A stretch of 48,066 nt of DNA from Candidatus Aminicenantes bacterium UBA2199 (GTDB lineage Bacteria; Acidobacteriota; Aminicenantia; UBA2199): contig DCVB01000017.1 in assembly GCA_002327965.1 (NCBI GenBank), positions 1 through 48,066 of the forward strand. Reading direction: 5' to 3'. A program made the position numbers and the translations under genes. Positions within the stretch are counted from its first letter, which is position 1, and every line of letters begins with the position of its first letter. Of the stretch, positions 15,187-22,668 are shown piece after piece. The notes under the pieces are model-generated. The model searched no databases. It was given only the letters and a program-made list of their open reading frames with translations, and was not told the origin of the DNA.

Positions 15187-15837
15187 ATGGCCAGGGAGCA
15201 TTTTCAGAACATGCTGCGCGAAGTGGAGCACGAATTGGCGGGCATGGGCGAAATGGTCGTCGCCGCCATTGAGGGCTCCGTCCGGGCGCTGAAGCATGTC
15301 GACAAGGCCGAGGCCGAGCGCATCATCGCCGCCGATGACGCGATCAACTGCAAGCGCTGGCAGATCGAGAACCAGTGCGTCCAGCTCTTCGCCACCCAGC
15401 AGCCGGTGGCCGGCGACCTGCGCGAGATCGTCTCCTTCATGGACCTGATCACCAACCTGGAGCGCATGGCCGACCATGCCAAGGGCATCGCCAGGATCGT
15501 GGTCATGCACGACCAGACGCCCCTGCTCAAGCCGCTGATCGACATCCCGCGCATGGCGGAAAAGGCCGCCGAGATGATCCGCGGAAGCCTGAGCGCCTTC
15601 ATCCGCCAGGACGTGGATGCGGCCCGGGCCATCATGGAGATGGACGACGAGATCGACGCGCTCTACGAACAGATCTTCCGCGAATTGCTGACCTACATGA
15701 TGGAGGATCCCCGGACCATCACCCGCGCCGTCTACCTGATCTGGGTCAGCCACAACCTGGAGCGCATCGCCGACCGCGTGACCAACATCTGCGAGCGCAT
15801 CGTCTTCATGGTCACCGGGGAGACCTGCGGCAACTGA
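15187..15837 (+). CDS. phoU: Phosphate signalling protein PhoU
   Basis: This peripheral, all-helical protein connects the Pst transporter to phosphate signalling, usually through PhoR. It has 216 residues in two three-helix bundles. The two metal-binding-type repeats are visible: FMDLITNLERMADHAKGIAR (about 80-99) and LIWVSHNLERIADRVTNICE (about 182-201). AGGAGG is placed just before the ATG, 15 bp after pstB2. It is the last gene of the pst operon. No phoB/phoR genes are in the window. Confidence 0.94.
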   Translation: MAREHFQNMLREVEHELAGMGEMVVAAIEGSVRALKHVDKAEAERIIAADDAINCKRWQIENQCVQLFATQQPVAGDLREIVSFMDLITNLERMADHAKGIARIVVMHDQTPLLKPLIDIPRMAEKAAEMIRGSLSAFIRQDVDAARAIMEMDDEIDALYEQIFRELLTYMMEDPRTITRAVYLIWVSHNLERIADRVTNICERIVFMVTGETCGN

Positions 15838-15886
15838 ATCGTTTCCCGGCGGCGGATGAATTGTTGCAAATAAAAAAATTCCTCTA

Positions 15887-15915
15887 TTGACACGTCCGAA
15901 AAATTGCACTATATT
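15887..15915 (+). promoter_or_regulatory. Promoter of the aminomutase gene cluster
   Basis: TTGACA (15887-15892), a 17-bp spacer and TATATT (15910-15915) lie in the 100-bp gap after phoU, 22 bp before the ATG at 15938. Confidence 0.8.
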
Positions 15916-15937
15916 CGCAGTTGTGAAGTGGGAGGAA

Positions 15938-17266
15938 ATGCAATTGAAAAAAGCCAACCAGGCGATCGCGGTCAAGGAAGCCGAAGCTCCCGGTGAGGAG
16001 GCCGAGCCTCCAAGCACGGCAGCAGTGGAGGAAAGCAACAACACCGCACCGTCGTTACTGTTTCCTGAACTGATACAATTCCCGAATTCCAAACCCGACA
16101 AGTCATTCTTCAGGATCGGAGCGCGCTCGCTGCAGTTTCAGAGGAAATACTTCCCGCTGGCCACGACCGCCGACTGGAACAGCTGGGAATGGCAGCTGCG
16201 CAACAGCATCACCAGCCCGCAGGCCCTGCAGAAGGTCCTGCAGCTGTCCGACGACGAGACGCGCGCCATGGCGGTCGACAGCGGCAACCTGCCGCTGCGC
16301 ATCACCCCGTATTACGCCAGCCTGCTCGACCCCGCCGAGCCCATGCAGCCCCTGCGCCGCTGCGTGGTGCCGGTCAGCGCCGAGCAGCTCATCTCCTGCG
16401 GCGAGGCCGCCGACCCGCTGGGCGAGGACACCCACAGCCGCGTGCCGGGGCTGGTGCACCGTTATCCCGACCGCGTGCTCTTCCTGGTCACCGGTTTCTG
16501 CTCGAGCTACTGCCGCTACTGCACGCGCTCGCGACTGGTCGGCGACCAGAACAAGCGCCACCTCAACCGCGACCAGTGGGACCGCGCCCTGGCCTACATC
16601 GAGATGAATCCGGATGTGCGTGACGTGCTGCTTTCCGGCGGCGACCCGCTCACCCTGCCCGACAAGAGCCTGGAATACCTGCTGTCCCGCCTCAGCCGCA
16701 TCCCGCACGTGGAGTTCGTGCGCATCGGCTCCAAGGTGCCGGTGGTCCTGCCGCAGCGCATTACCCAGGCGCTGATCAACGTGCTGAAGCGTTTCCGTCC
16801 TCTGTGGATGAGCATCCATTTCACCCACCCGGACGAGATCACCCCGGAGACGGCGCAGGCCTGCGAACGCCTGGCCGACGCCGGCATTCCCCTGGGCAGC
16901 CAGTCCGTCCTGTTGAAAGGCGTCAACGATTCGGTGCCGGTCATGAAAAAAATGATGCATGAGCTGTTGAAGATCCGCGTCCGTCCCTATTACCTCTACC
17001 AGTGCGATCCCATCCTCGGTTCCTCGCATTTCCGGACGCCGGTGGAGAAAGGCATCGAGATCATCGAGGGCCTGCGCGGCCATACCAGCGGCTATGCCGT
17101 CCCGCACTATGTGGTCGATGCCCCGGGAGGCGGCGGCAAGATCCCGCTGCTCCCCGACTATTTCCAGGGCCGCAAGGAAGGCGACGTGATGCTTCGCAAT
17201 TACCAGAAGAAGATTTTCCGTTACCCCGACGCCGAATGCGCCGGAGATGCCCCTGCGGATTCCTGA
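15938..17266 (+). CDS. Lysine-2,3-aminomutase-family radical SAM/PLP enzyme (KamA-like)
   Basis: It likely moves the alpha-amino group of an amino acid to the beta carbon. It has 442 residues: a Glu/Pro/Ala-rich, probably disordered N-terminus (about 1-45), then the KamA domain. The radical SAM cysteines are C188, C192 and C195 in CSSYCRYC. The PLP lysine lies in DAPGGGGK near the C-terminus. The two aspartates that in clostridial lysine aminomutase hold the lysine side-chain amine (YQCD and VVDAPGGGG, from memory) are both present. L-lysine to beta-lysine is therefore more likely than a glutamate aminomutase. ATG 15938 has GGAGG upstream. Two ATP-grasp ligases and an acetyltransferase follow, suggesting a beta-amino-acid product is ligated or acylated. 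Confidence 0.87.
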   Translation: MQLKKANQAIAVKEAEAPGEEAEPPSTAAVEESNNTAPSLLFPELIQFPNSKPDKSFFRIGARSLQFQRKYFPLATTADWNSWEWQLRNSITSPQALQKVLQLSDDETRAMAVDSGNLPLRITPYYASLLDPAEPMQPLRRCVVPVSAEQLISCGEAADPLGEDTHSRVPGLVHRYPDRVLFLVTGFCSSYCRYCTRSRLVGDQNKRHLNRDQWDRALAYIEMNPDVRDVLLSGGDPLTLPDKSLEYLLSRLSRIPHVEFVRIGSKVPVVLPQRITQALINVLKRFRPLWMSIHFTHPDEITPETAQACERLADAGIPLGSQSVLLKGVNDSVPVMKKMMHELLKIRVRPYYLYQCDPILGSSHFRTPVEKGIEIIEGLRGHTSGYAVPHYVVDAPGGGGKIPLLPDYFQGRKEGDVMLRNYQKKIFRYPDAECAGDAPADS

Positions 17267-17275
17267 TCGCCCCGC

Positions 17276-17304
17276 TTGCTTATCCCCCGCCAGGGGCTTA
17301 CAAT
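17276..17304 (+). promoter_or_regulatory. Internal promoter before the ATP-grasp genes
   Basis: TTGCTT (17276-17281), a 17-bp spacer and TACAAT (17299-17304). The spacer holds CCCC-GCCA-GGGG (17285-17296), a palindrome also found in the repeat modules at 139-150 and 43263-43274, so it may be a protein-binding site or hairpin. The same -35/-10 pair precedes hdrC at 25119. Confidence 0.65.
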
Positions 17305-17335
17305 CGCAACCCGTGCATCCAGTGGAGAAAACAGC

Positions 17336-18313
17336 ATGATCGTCGGCATGACCTATGATCTCCGGCAGGATTACCTCGATGCCGGCTACGGCCCCGAAGA
17401 GACGGCGGAGTTCGACAAGCCCGACACCATCGATGGCATCGAAAAGGCGCTGCAGGACCTGGGGCATGAGACGCGCCGCATCGGCCATATCAAGAGCCTG
17501 GTCGGCCGGCTGGCCGCCGGCGAGCGCTGGGACATGGTCTTCAACATCTGCGAGGGCATGTTCGGGACCGGTCGCGAGGCCCAGGTGCCGGCCCTGCTCG
17601 ATGCCTACGAGATCCCCTATACGTTCTCGGGACCGCTGGTCCTGGCACTGACCCTGGACAAGGGGATGACCAAGACGCTGGTGCGCTCGTTCGGCGTTCC
17701 CACCCCCGACTTCGCCGTGGTCACGGCGGAGGCCGATATCGCCGCCGTCGACCTGCCCTTGCCCCTTTTCGCCAAGCCGCTGGCCGAAGGCACGGGCAAG
17801 GGCATCGACGCCCGCTCCAAGATCGATTCCCGCGGGCAACTGTCCGCCGTTTGCCTTGGCCTGCTGGAACGATTCAGGCAGCCGGTGCTGGTGGAAACCT
17901 ACCTGCCAGGTCGCGAGTTCACCGTGGGCATCACGGGCAGCGGCGCCGATGCCGATGCGATCGGGGTCATGGAGGTCGTGCTCAACGACGAAGCCGAAGC
18001 TCACGCCTATTCCTACATCAACAAGGAACAGTACGAGGAGAAGGTGCGCTACGCCCTGGCGCCGGAAGCGGATGCCGCCGCCTGCGCCGCGGTGGCGCTG
18101 CGCGCCTGGCGCGGCCTGGGCTGCCTCGACGGCGGCCGCGTCGACGTCAAGATGGACGGCGACGGCGTCGTCAACTTCATCGAGGTGAACCCGTTGGCGG
18201 GCCTGAACCCCACTCACTCCGATCTGCCGATCATCTGCCGCCTGCGCGGCATCCCCTTCAGCGAACTGATCGCCCGCATCATGGCCTCCGCCGCCAGGAG
18301 GCTGCACCGGTGA
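17336..18313 (+). CDS. ATP-grasp ligase, D-alanine-D-alanine-ligase-like (first of two)
   Basis: This predicted cytoplasmic ligase joins a carboxylate to an amine through an acyl phosphate. It has 325 residues. FNICEGMFGTGREAQVPALL and LALTLDKGMTKTLVRSFGVP match Ddl-like proteins, and the metal-binding end of the ATP-grasp fold is NFIEVNPLAGLNPTHSDLP. Substrates cannot be read. It is unlikely to be the housekeeping Ddl because it sits with a second, diverged copy, an aminomutase and an acetyltransferase. ATG 17336 is chosen for GGAG at 17324-17327. Its stop overlaps the next start (GTGA). Confidence 0.8.
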   Translation: MIVGMTYDLRQDYLDAGYGPEETAEFDKPDTIDGIEKALQDLGHETRRIGHIKSLVGRLAAGERWDMVFNICEGMFGTGREAQVPALLDAYEIPYTFSGPLVLALTLDKGMTKTLVRSFGVPTPDFAVVTAEADIAAVDLPLPLFAKPLAEGTGKGIDARSKIDSRGQLSAVCLGLLERFRQPVLVETYLPGREFTVGITGSGADADAIGVMEVVLNDEAEAHAYSYINKEQYEEKVRYALAPEADAAACAAVALRAWRGLGCLDGGRVDVKMDGDGVVNFIEVNPLAGLNPTHSDLPIICRLRGIPFSELIARIMASAARRLHR

Positions 18314-19332
18314 AAAAAAAGAACGCGGTCATTCTGCACAATCAGGTCGGTCCCGATTCGCCCAAGGACGAACTGGATGTCCTGGTCCAGGTCGAGGCGG
18401 TGCGTTGCTCCCTGGCCGAGCTGGGCTACCGGGTGCGGGTCATCCCCTTTTCCCTCGATGTCGGGGCGGCGCTGCGCGCCCTGCGCCGGGCCGAGCCGCT
18501 CTTCGTCTTCAACCTGGTGGAAACGGTGGCCGGGGACGGCCGGCTCATCCACCTGGCGCCGGCGCTGCTGGACCATCTCGGCCTGGCCTACACCGGCAGC
18601 GGACAGGAAGCCATCTTCGTCACCTCCAACAAGGTCCTGAGCAAGAGGCTTTTCCGGCAGGCCGCTATCCCGACCCCGCCCTGGCTGGAAGCGGTTCCGG
18701 CGCATGATGCTCACTGGCCGGGAGCGGGAACCTTTCTGCTCAAGTCGGTCTGGGAGCATGCCTCCAACTGGTTCGGCGACGATTCGGTCGTGCGCGCCGG
18801 TAACGCCTCCGAGCTGCGCGGGCAACTGGAGCGCAAGGACCGGCGCGGGGGGTTCTTTGCCGAGCGCTACGTCGAAGGGCGTGAGTTCAACCAGGCGATC
18901 CTGGCCGGGGAGTGCCTGCCGGCGGCCGAGATGCGCTTCGTCGATTACCCCAAGGACAAGCTGCGCATCGTCGATTTCCGCGCCAAATGGGAGGAGGATT
19001 CCTTCGAGTACGCCCATACCCAGCGCGGCTTCGACCTGCCCGCCGCCGACCGGCCGCTGGTCGATGAGCTGCACGCCTTGTCCCGCCGTTGCTGGGAGAG
19101 CTTCGGCCTGGCGGGCTATGCCCGGGTCGACTTCCGCGTCGATGCCGAAGGACGCCCCTGGGTGCTGGAGATCAACACCAATCCCTGCCTGGCGCCCGAC
19201 GGCGGATTTTTCGCCGCCGCCGCGCGCGCCGGACTGTCGTTCACCGGCATGGTGGAAAGGATCGTCGAGGATTGCCTGAAGCGGCGGGACGGTACACGGC
19301 CGCAGGATGGAGGTGCGGATGAGCCAAGATGA
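18310..19332 (+). CDS. ATP-grasp ligase, D-alanine-D-alanine-ligase-like (second of two, GTG start)
   Basis: This 340-residue protein diverges strongly from the preceding ligase but has the same plan. The N-terminal VILHNQVGPDSPKDELDVL and FVFNLVETVAGDGRLIHL are in the position of the FNICEG block. ATP-grasp segments are TFLLKSVWEHASNW and FFAERYVEGREFNQAIL, and the end has ARVDFRVD and LEINTNPCLAPDGGF. GTG 18310 overlaps the previous stop, so translation is coupled. Two unlike ligases in a row suggest two different amide bonds or a hetero-oligomer. The product is unknown. Confidence 0.78.
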   Translation: MKKKNAVILHNQVGPDSPKDELDVLVQVEAVRCSLAELGYRVRVIPFSLDVGAALRALRRAEPLFVFNLVETVAGDGRLIHLAPALLDHLGLAYTGSGQEAIFVTSNKVLSKRLFRQAAIPTPPWLEAVPAHDAHWPGAGTFLLKSVWEHASNWFGDDSVVRAGNASELRGQLERKDRRGGFFAERYVEGREFNQAILAGECLPAAEMRFVDYPKDKLRIVDFRAKWEEDSFEYAHTQRGFDLPAADRPLVDELHALSRRCWESFGLAGYARVDFRVDAEGRPWVLEINTNPCLAPDGGFFAAAARAGLSFTGMVERIVEDCLKRRDGTRPQDGGADEPR

Positions 19333-19831
19333 GAAGCTGATATTCCGTGAGCAGGTGCGTCCCGACGATGCCGCCGTCGTCCGCGGGATCGTAACCTCGA
19401 CGGGGTTCTTTCATGACCACGAGGTTGCCGTGGCGGTGGAACTGGTGGAGGAGAGGCTGGAAAAAGGGACGGATTGCGGCTACCTCTTTCTCTTTGCCGA
19501 GCAGGCGGGCCACACCGTGGGCTACTGCTGCTATGGCGAGATTCCCTGCACCGCGGGCAGCTTTGACCTGTACTGGATCGTTGTGCACGACAGCTGTCGC
19601 GGCCGCGGCATCGGTGGCCTGCTGATGGGGGAGACCGAGCGGCGCATCGCCGGCCTGGGAGGGCGCGCCATCTGGGTGGAAACTTCGAGTCAGGAAAAAT
19701 ATCTGCCGACAAGGCAATTTTACCTGCGCTACGGATATCAGGAGGAAGCGCTGCTGAAGGACTTCTACGCCGCCGGCGACGACAAGGTCATCTACGCCAA
19801 GCACCTGGACGCGACATGGTCGAAAAAGTAA
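19319..19831 (+). CDS. GNAT-family N-acetyltransferase
   Basis: This acyl-CoA-dependent N-acyltransferase has 170 residues. The acetyl-CoA pyrophosphate loop is clear in SCRGRGIGGLLMGETERRI, preceded by the beta strand FDLYWIVVHD and followed by AIWVETSSQEKYLPTRQFY and YGYQ. ATG 19319 has GGAGG 5 bp upstream; an earlier ATG at 19307 lacks this. It overlaps the second ligase by 14 bp and corA by 16 bp. In methanogens and some bacteria an acetyltransferase beside lysine aminomutase makes the osmolyte N-epsilon-acetyl-beta-lysine. A similar last step is possible here, but the ATP-grasp genes are not part of that known pathway. Confidence 0.82.
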   Translation: MSQDEKLIFREQVRPDDAAVVRGIVTSTGFFHDHEVAVAVELVEERLEKGTDCGYLFLFAEQAGHTVGYCCYGEIPCTAGSFDLYWIVVHDSCRGRGIGGLLMGETERRIAGLGGRAIWVETSSQEKYLPTRQFYLRYGYQEEALLKDFYAAGDDKVIYAKHLDATWSKK

Positions 19832-20883
19832 AAAAAAGGTCGGCCAAGGCGGGGCTGCCCCCCGGGGTACTGGTCCATGTCGGCACGCAGAAGGTGACGG
19901 AGAGCCGAGTGCACATCCTTGATTACGACGAGCAGGGAGTGCGGGAAAAGAAACGGGCCAGCCTGGACGAATGCCTTCCTTTCCGGGACAGCGAGACGAT
20001 GACCTGGATCGATATCGAGGGGTTGCAGGATGTCGGCTTGCTGGAGGGCCTGGGCCGCTGCTATGGGCTGCATCCGTTGATCCTCGAGGACATCCTCAAC
20101 ACCGACCAGCGACCCAAGTCGGACGACATGGAGGATTACATTTATGTCGTCCTTAAAATGCTCGATTTCGACCCGGACAGCCTGGAGATCGTGTCCGAGC
20201 AGGTCAGCATCGTCTTCGGCCGCAACTTCGTGATCTCGCTCCAGGAAGGGCGCGAGGGAGACCTCTTCGAGCCCCTGCGCCAGCGCATCCGCAACGGCCA
20301 GGGGCGCCTGCGACGTTTTGGACCGGATTATCTGGCCTATTCCCTGCTTGACACCATCATCGACCACTATTTCGTCATTCTGGAAAAGTTCGCCGAGCGC
20401 ATCGAGAAGCTCGAGGAAGAGCTGGTCAGCAACCCCCGGCCGGACACCTTGCAAAAGATCCACCGACTCAAGCACGAGATGATCTTCCTGCGCAAATCGG
20501 CCTGGCCGCTGCGCGAGCTTGTCAGCAAGCTGGAAAAGAGCGAATCGGACCTGATCCAACCGGCGACCAAGTTATTCCTGCGCGATATCTACGACCATGC
20601 CATCCATATCGTCGACAGCATCGAATCCTACCGCGAGATGCTGTCCAGCATGCTCGATATTTACCTTTCCTCGGTCAGCAACCGCATGAATCAGGTGATG
20701 AAGGTGCTGACGATCATCGCCACCATTTTCATGCCCCTGACCTTCCTGGCCGGCATCTACGGCATGAACTTCAAGCACATGCCCGAGTTGGGCTGGCCCT
20801 GGGGATACCCGCTGGTGCTGGTGCTCATGTTCGCCCTGGCCGGGGCCATGATCTATTACTTCAAAAAAAAGAACTGGCTGTAG
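19816..20883 (+). CDS. corA: CorA-family magnesium/cobalt channel
   Basis: This homopentameric inner-membrane divalent cation channel has 355 residues, the family length. A long cytoplasmic N-terminal domain and stalk helix precede two C-terminal helices. The selectivity motif GMN is at 316-318 in LAGIYGMNFKHMPELGWPWG, and the basic tail KKKNWL follows the last helix. It overlaps the acetyltransferase gene by 16 bp, so it is the last gene of the aminomutase operon. The coupling may be incidental, though ATP-grasp enzymes need Mg2+. Confidence 0.94.
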   Translation: MVEKVKKRSAKAGLPPGVLVHVGTQKVTESRVHILDYDEQGVREKKRASLDECLPFRDSETMTWIDIEGLQDVGLLEGLGRCYGLHPLILEDILNTDQRPKSDDMEDYIYVVLKMLDFDPDSLEIVSEQVSIVFGRNFVISLQEGREGDLFEPLRQRIRNGQGRLRRFGPDYLAYSLLDTIIDHYFVILEKFAERIEKLEEELVSNPRPDTLQKIHRLKHEMIFLRKSAWPLRELVSKLEKSESDLIQPATKLFLRDIYDHAIHIVDSIESYREMLSSMLDIYLSSVSNRMNQVMKVLTIIATIFMPLTFLAGIYGMNFKHMPELGWPWGYPLVLVLMFALAGAMIYYFKKKNWL

Positions 20884-20900
20884 GTCAGGCAACGAACCAG

Positions 20901-20996
20901 CGTAATTCGTAATTCGTGAGTCGTAATTCGCAACAGCCCTCTATCGCAACGATGCCTGTTTTCTTCCGAATCACGAATCACGTGTTACGAATAACG
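20901..20996. repeat. AATTCGTGA word inverted repeat after corA
   Basis: The left arm (20901-20931) repeats CGTAATTCGT/GAGTCGTAATTCG. The right arm (20967-20996) is the complementary CGAATCACGAATCACG/TTACGAATAACG. A 35-bp spacer lies between. It would fold as an imperfect hairpin in the corA 3' region and ends just before the trpB2 promoter. Related words occur at 38266-38286 and 43441-43492. Confidence 0.75.
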
Positions 20997-21010
20997 GAGT
21001 TCTGCTGAGC

Positions 21011-21039
21011 TTGACCTCTCCCCCTAATTGTGATATGTA
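21011..21039 (+). promoter_or_regulatory. Promoter of the trpB2 leader
   Basis: TTGACC (21011-21016), a 17-bp spacer and TATGTA (21034-21039). The leader ATG follows 8 bp later, close to the expected transcription start. Confidence 0.55.
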
Positions 21040-21047
21040 TATCGCCG

Positions 21048-21125
21048 ATGTCACTTGAACGGGTTCTCCTGTCGCCTGCTGCCGCCTGGCTTCGCGCCTG
21101 GCGCTGGGCGGTTCCGTCCGCCTGA
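21048..21125 (+). CDS. Putative Trp-rich leader peptide of trpB2
   Basis: This is a 25-codon reading frame from ATG 21048 to TGA 21123 between the promoter and trpB2. Three of its codons are Trp (TGG at 21087, 21099 and 21105), reading WLRAWRW, far above the usual frequency. Three segments can pair in exclusive ways: CCGCC (21082-21086) or CCGCC (21118-21122) with GGCGG (21107-21111). A T5CT8 run (21145-21158) follows. This resembles a transcription attenuator sensing charged tRNA-Trp, but the T run is about 22 bp from the last stem and the Trp codons overlap the stems, so the mechanism is not textbook. No Shine-Dalgarno site precedes it. Confidence 0.5.
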   Translation: MSLERVLLSPAAAWLRAWRWAVPSA

Positions 21126-21185
21126 AAATCCAACCATCCATCTATTTTTCTTTTTTTTAAATCACAAAACCAAGGAGAAAAAAAC

Positions 21186-22469
21186 ATGGAACGATTTTCA
21201 GGCCGCAAACAAGAGTATTTGCCGACCCATTTTTATAACATCAAGGCCGACCTGGCCGAACTCCCCAAGCCGCCGCTGCATCCCGCGACCAACGAGCCGC
21301 TCGATCCTGCGGCGCTGGAGGCGATCTTTCCCAGGAGTTTCATCGAGCAGGAGATCAGCCGCGAGCGCTTCATCCCCATCCCGGCGGCGGTCCTGGAGGC
21401 TTATGCCCAGTACCGCCCCACGCCGCTGGTGTACGCCTCCGGGCTGAAAAAACGCCTGGATACCCCGGCCCACATCTTCTACAAGTACGAAGGGGTAAGC
21501 CCCATGGGCAGCCACAAGGGCAACACGGCGCTGATGCAGGCTTACCTCGCTGCGCAGGAAGGGGTGCGTGAACTGGTCACCGAGACCGGGGCCGGGCAAT
21601 GGGGCTCCGCCCTGGCCTATGCCGGCGAACGCTTCGGCGTGCGGGTGCGCGTCTTCATGGTGCGTGCCAGCTTCCGCCAGAAGCCGGGGCGGCGGACGAT
21701 GATGGCCCTGGCAGGGGCGCGGTTGGAGGAAAGCCCCGGGCCGAACACGGAAGCGGGCCGGGCCCTGTTTCAGGAGAACCCCGATCATCCGGGCAGCCTG
21801 GGCATCGCCATCGCCGAGGCCGTGGAGACGGTGCTGAAGAGCCCGGGCAGCAAGTATGCGCTGGGCTCGGTGCTGGACGCGGTGCTGCTGCATCAGACGG
21901 TGATCGGCCAGGAGGCCGAAAGGCAGCTGGCCGGGCAGGGAGTGGAGCCGGACATCGTTATCGGCTGCGTGGGCGGCGGCTCCAACTTCTCGGGCATCAG
22001 CTTCCCCTTCGTGAGAAAGAATCTGGCCGCCGGGAAACAGTTTCGCTTCATCGCCGTCGAGCCTGTTTCCTGCCCCTCGATCACGCGCGGCGACCTGCGC
22101 TATGACCATGGCGACAGCGCCGGCTTGACCCCGTTGCTGTTCATGCACACCCTGGGCAAGGATTTCATCCCGCCGGCCATTCATGCCGGGGGGCTGCGCT
22201 ACCACGGCATGGCGCCCCTGGTCAGCCACCTGGTCCGCGGCGGCACGGTGCAGGCGCGTTCCTACGACCAGGATCAGGTGTTCAGCGCGGCGCAGGCCTT
22301 CTTTGCCAGCGAGGGGATCCTGCCGGCGCCCGAGTCGGCCCACGCCGTCGCCGCGGTCATCGAGGAGGCGCTCAAGGCCAGGGACGGGAAAGGGGAGCCG
22401 GTCATCCTGTTCAACCTTTCGGGCCACGGGCATTTCGACATGCACGCCTACGAGCAGAACGGCAGATGA
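21186..22469 (+). CDS. trpB2: Tryptophan synthase beta chain, TrpB2 type
   Basis: This PLP enzyme joins indole and serine to make tryptophan. The 427 residues with a long N-terminal extension mark the TrpB2 branch, as opposed to TrpB1 (about 390 residues). The PLP lysine is K111 in SPMGSHKGNTA; ETGAGQWGSALA and the phosphate-binding GCVGGGSNFSG are present. TrpB2 enzymes often work without TrpA and may salvage free indole; no trpA is in the window. AAGGAG lies at 21172-21177, 8 bp before the ATG. The upstream leader suggests Trp-dependent control. Confidence 0.95.
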   Translation: MERFSGRKQEYLPTHFYNIKADLAELPKPPLHPATNEPLDPAALEAIFPRSFIEQEISRERFIPIPAAVLEAYAQYRPTPLVYASGLKKRLDTPAHIFYKYEGVSPMGSHKGNTALMQAYLAAQEGVRELVTETGAGQWGSALAYAGERFGVRVRVFMVRASFRQKPGRRTMMALAGARLEESPGPNTEAGRALFQENPDHPGSLGIAIAEAVETVLKSPGSKYALGSVLDAVLLHQTVIGQEAERQLAGQGVEPDIVIGCVGGGSNFSGISFPFVRKNLAAGKQFRFIAVEPVSCPSITRGDLRYDHGDSAGLTPLLFMHTLGKDFIPPAIHAGGLRYHGMAPLVSHLVRGGTVQARSYDQDQVFSAAQAFFASEGILPAPESAHAVAAVIEEALKARDGKGEPVILFNLSGHGHFDMHAYEQNGR

Positions 22470-22480
22470 ACTAAAAGAAA

Positions 22481-22644
22481 CGACGTCAGATGTCAGATGA
22501 CAGACGTCAGAAAAGGAGGCCATGGAACGAGAGTCCATCCCATATGCGACTTAAGTCTGTCGTCTGACGTCTGTCTTCCGCCGCCTATCGTCTGACGTCT
22601 GACTTCTGTCATCTGACGTCTAACCTCTGCCGTCTAACGTCTTA
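22481..22644. repeat. GACGTCTGAC word inverted repeat after trpB2
   Basis: The left arm (22481-22512) is made of GACGTCAGATGTCAGATGAC words. The much longer right arm (22555-22644) is the reverse-complement type (CGTCTGACGTCTGTC, ATCTGACGTCTAACCTCTG), with about eight 10-bp words differing at one or two bases. It would form a long imperfect hairpin and reaches to within 11 bp of the ygiQ -10 box. The same family occurs at 43384-43435. Confidence 0.85.
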
Positions 22645-22654
22645 TTATCTGTGC

Positions 22655-22660
22655 TACAAT
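22655..22660 (+). promoter_or_regulatory. -10 box of the ygiQ-like gene (leaderless spacing)
   Basis: TACAAT lies 8 bp before ATG 22669. The -35 position 17 bp upstream (GTCTAA) falls in the repeat array and is poor. No ribosome site precedes the ATG, so a leaderless mRNA is likely. Confidence 0.5.
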
Positions 22661-22668
22661 GGTCCCAA

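Noticed and set aside
15938..17266. Glutamate 2,3-aminomutase
   Set aside because: The two aspartates expected for lysine binding are kept (YQCD and VVDAPGGGG), whereas I recall Lys and Asn in the glutamate enzyme. The evidence is limited to these two positions.
22481..22644. CRISPR array
   Set aside because: Words are only about 10 bp, vary from copy to copy, have no unique spacers of constant length, and there are no cas genes.
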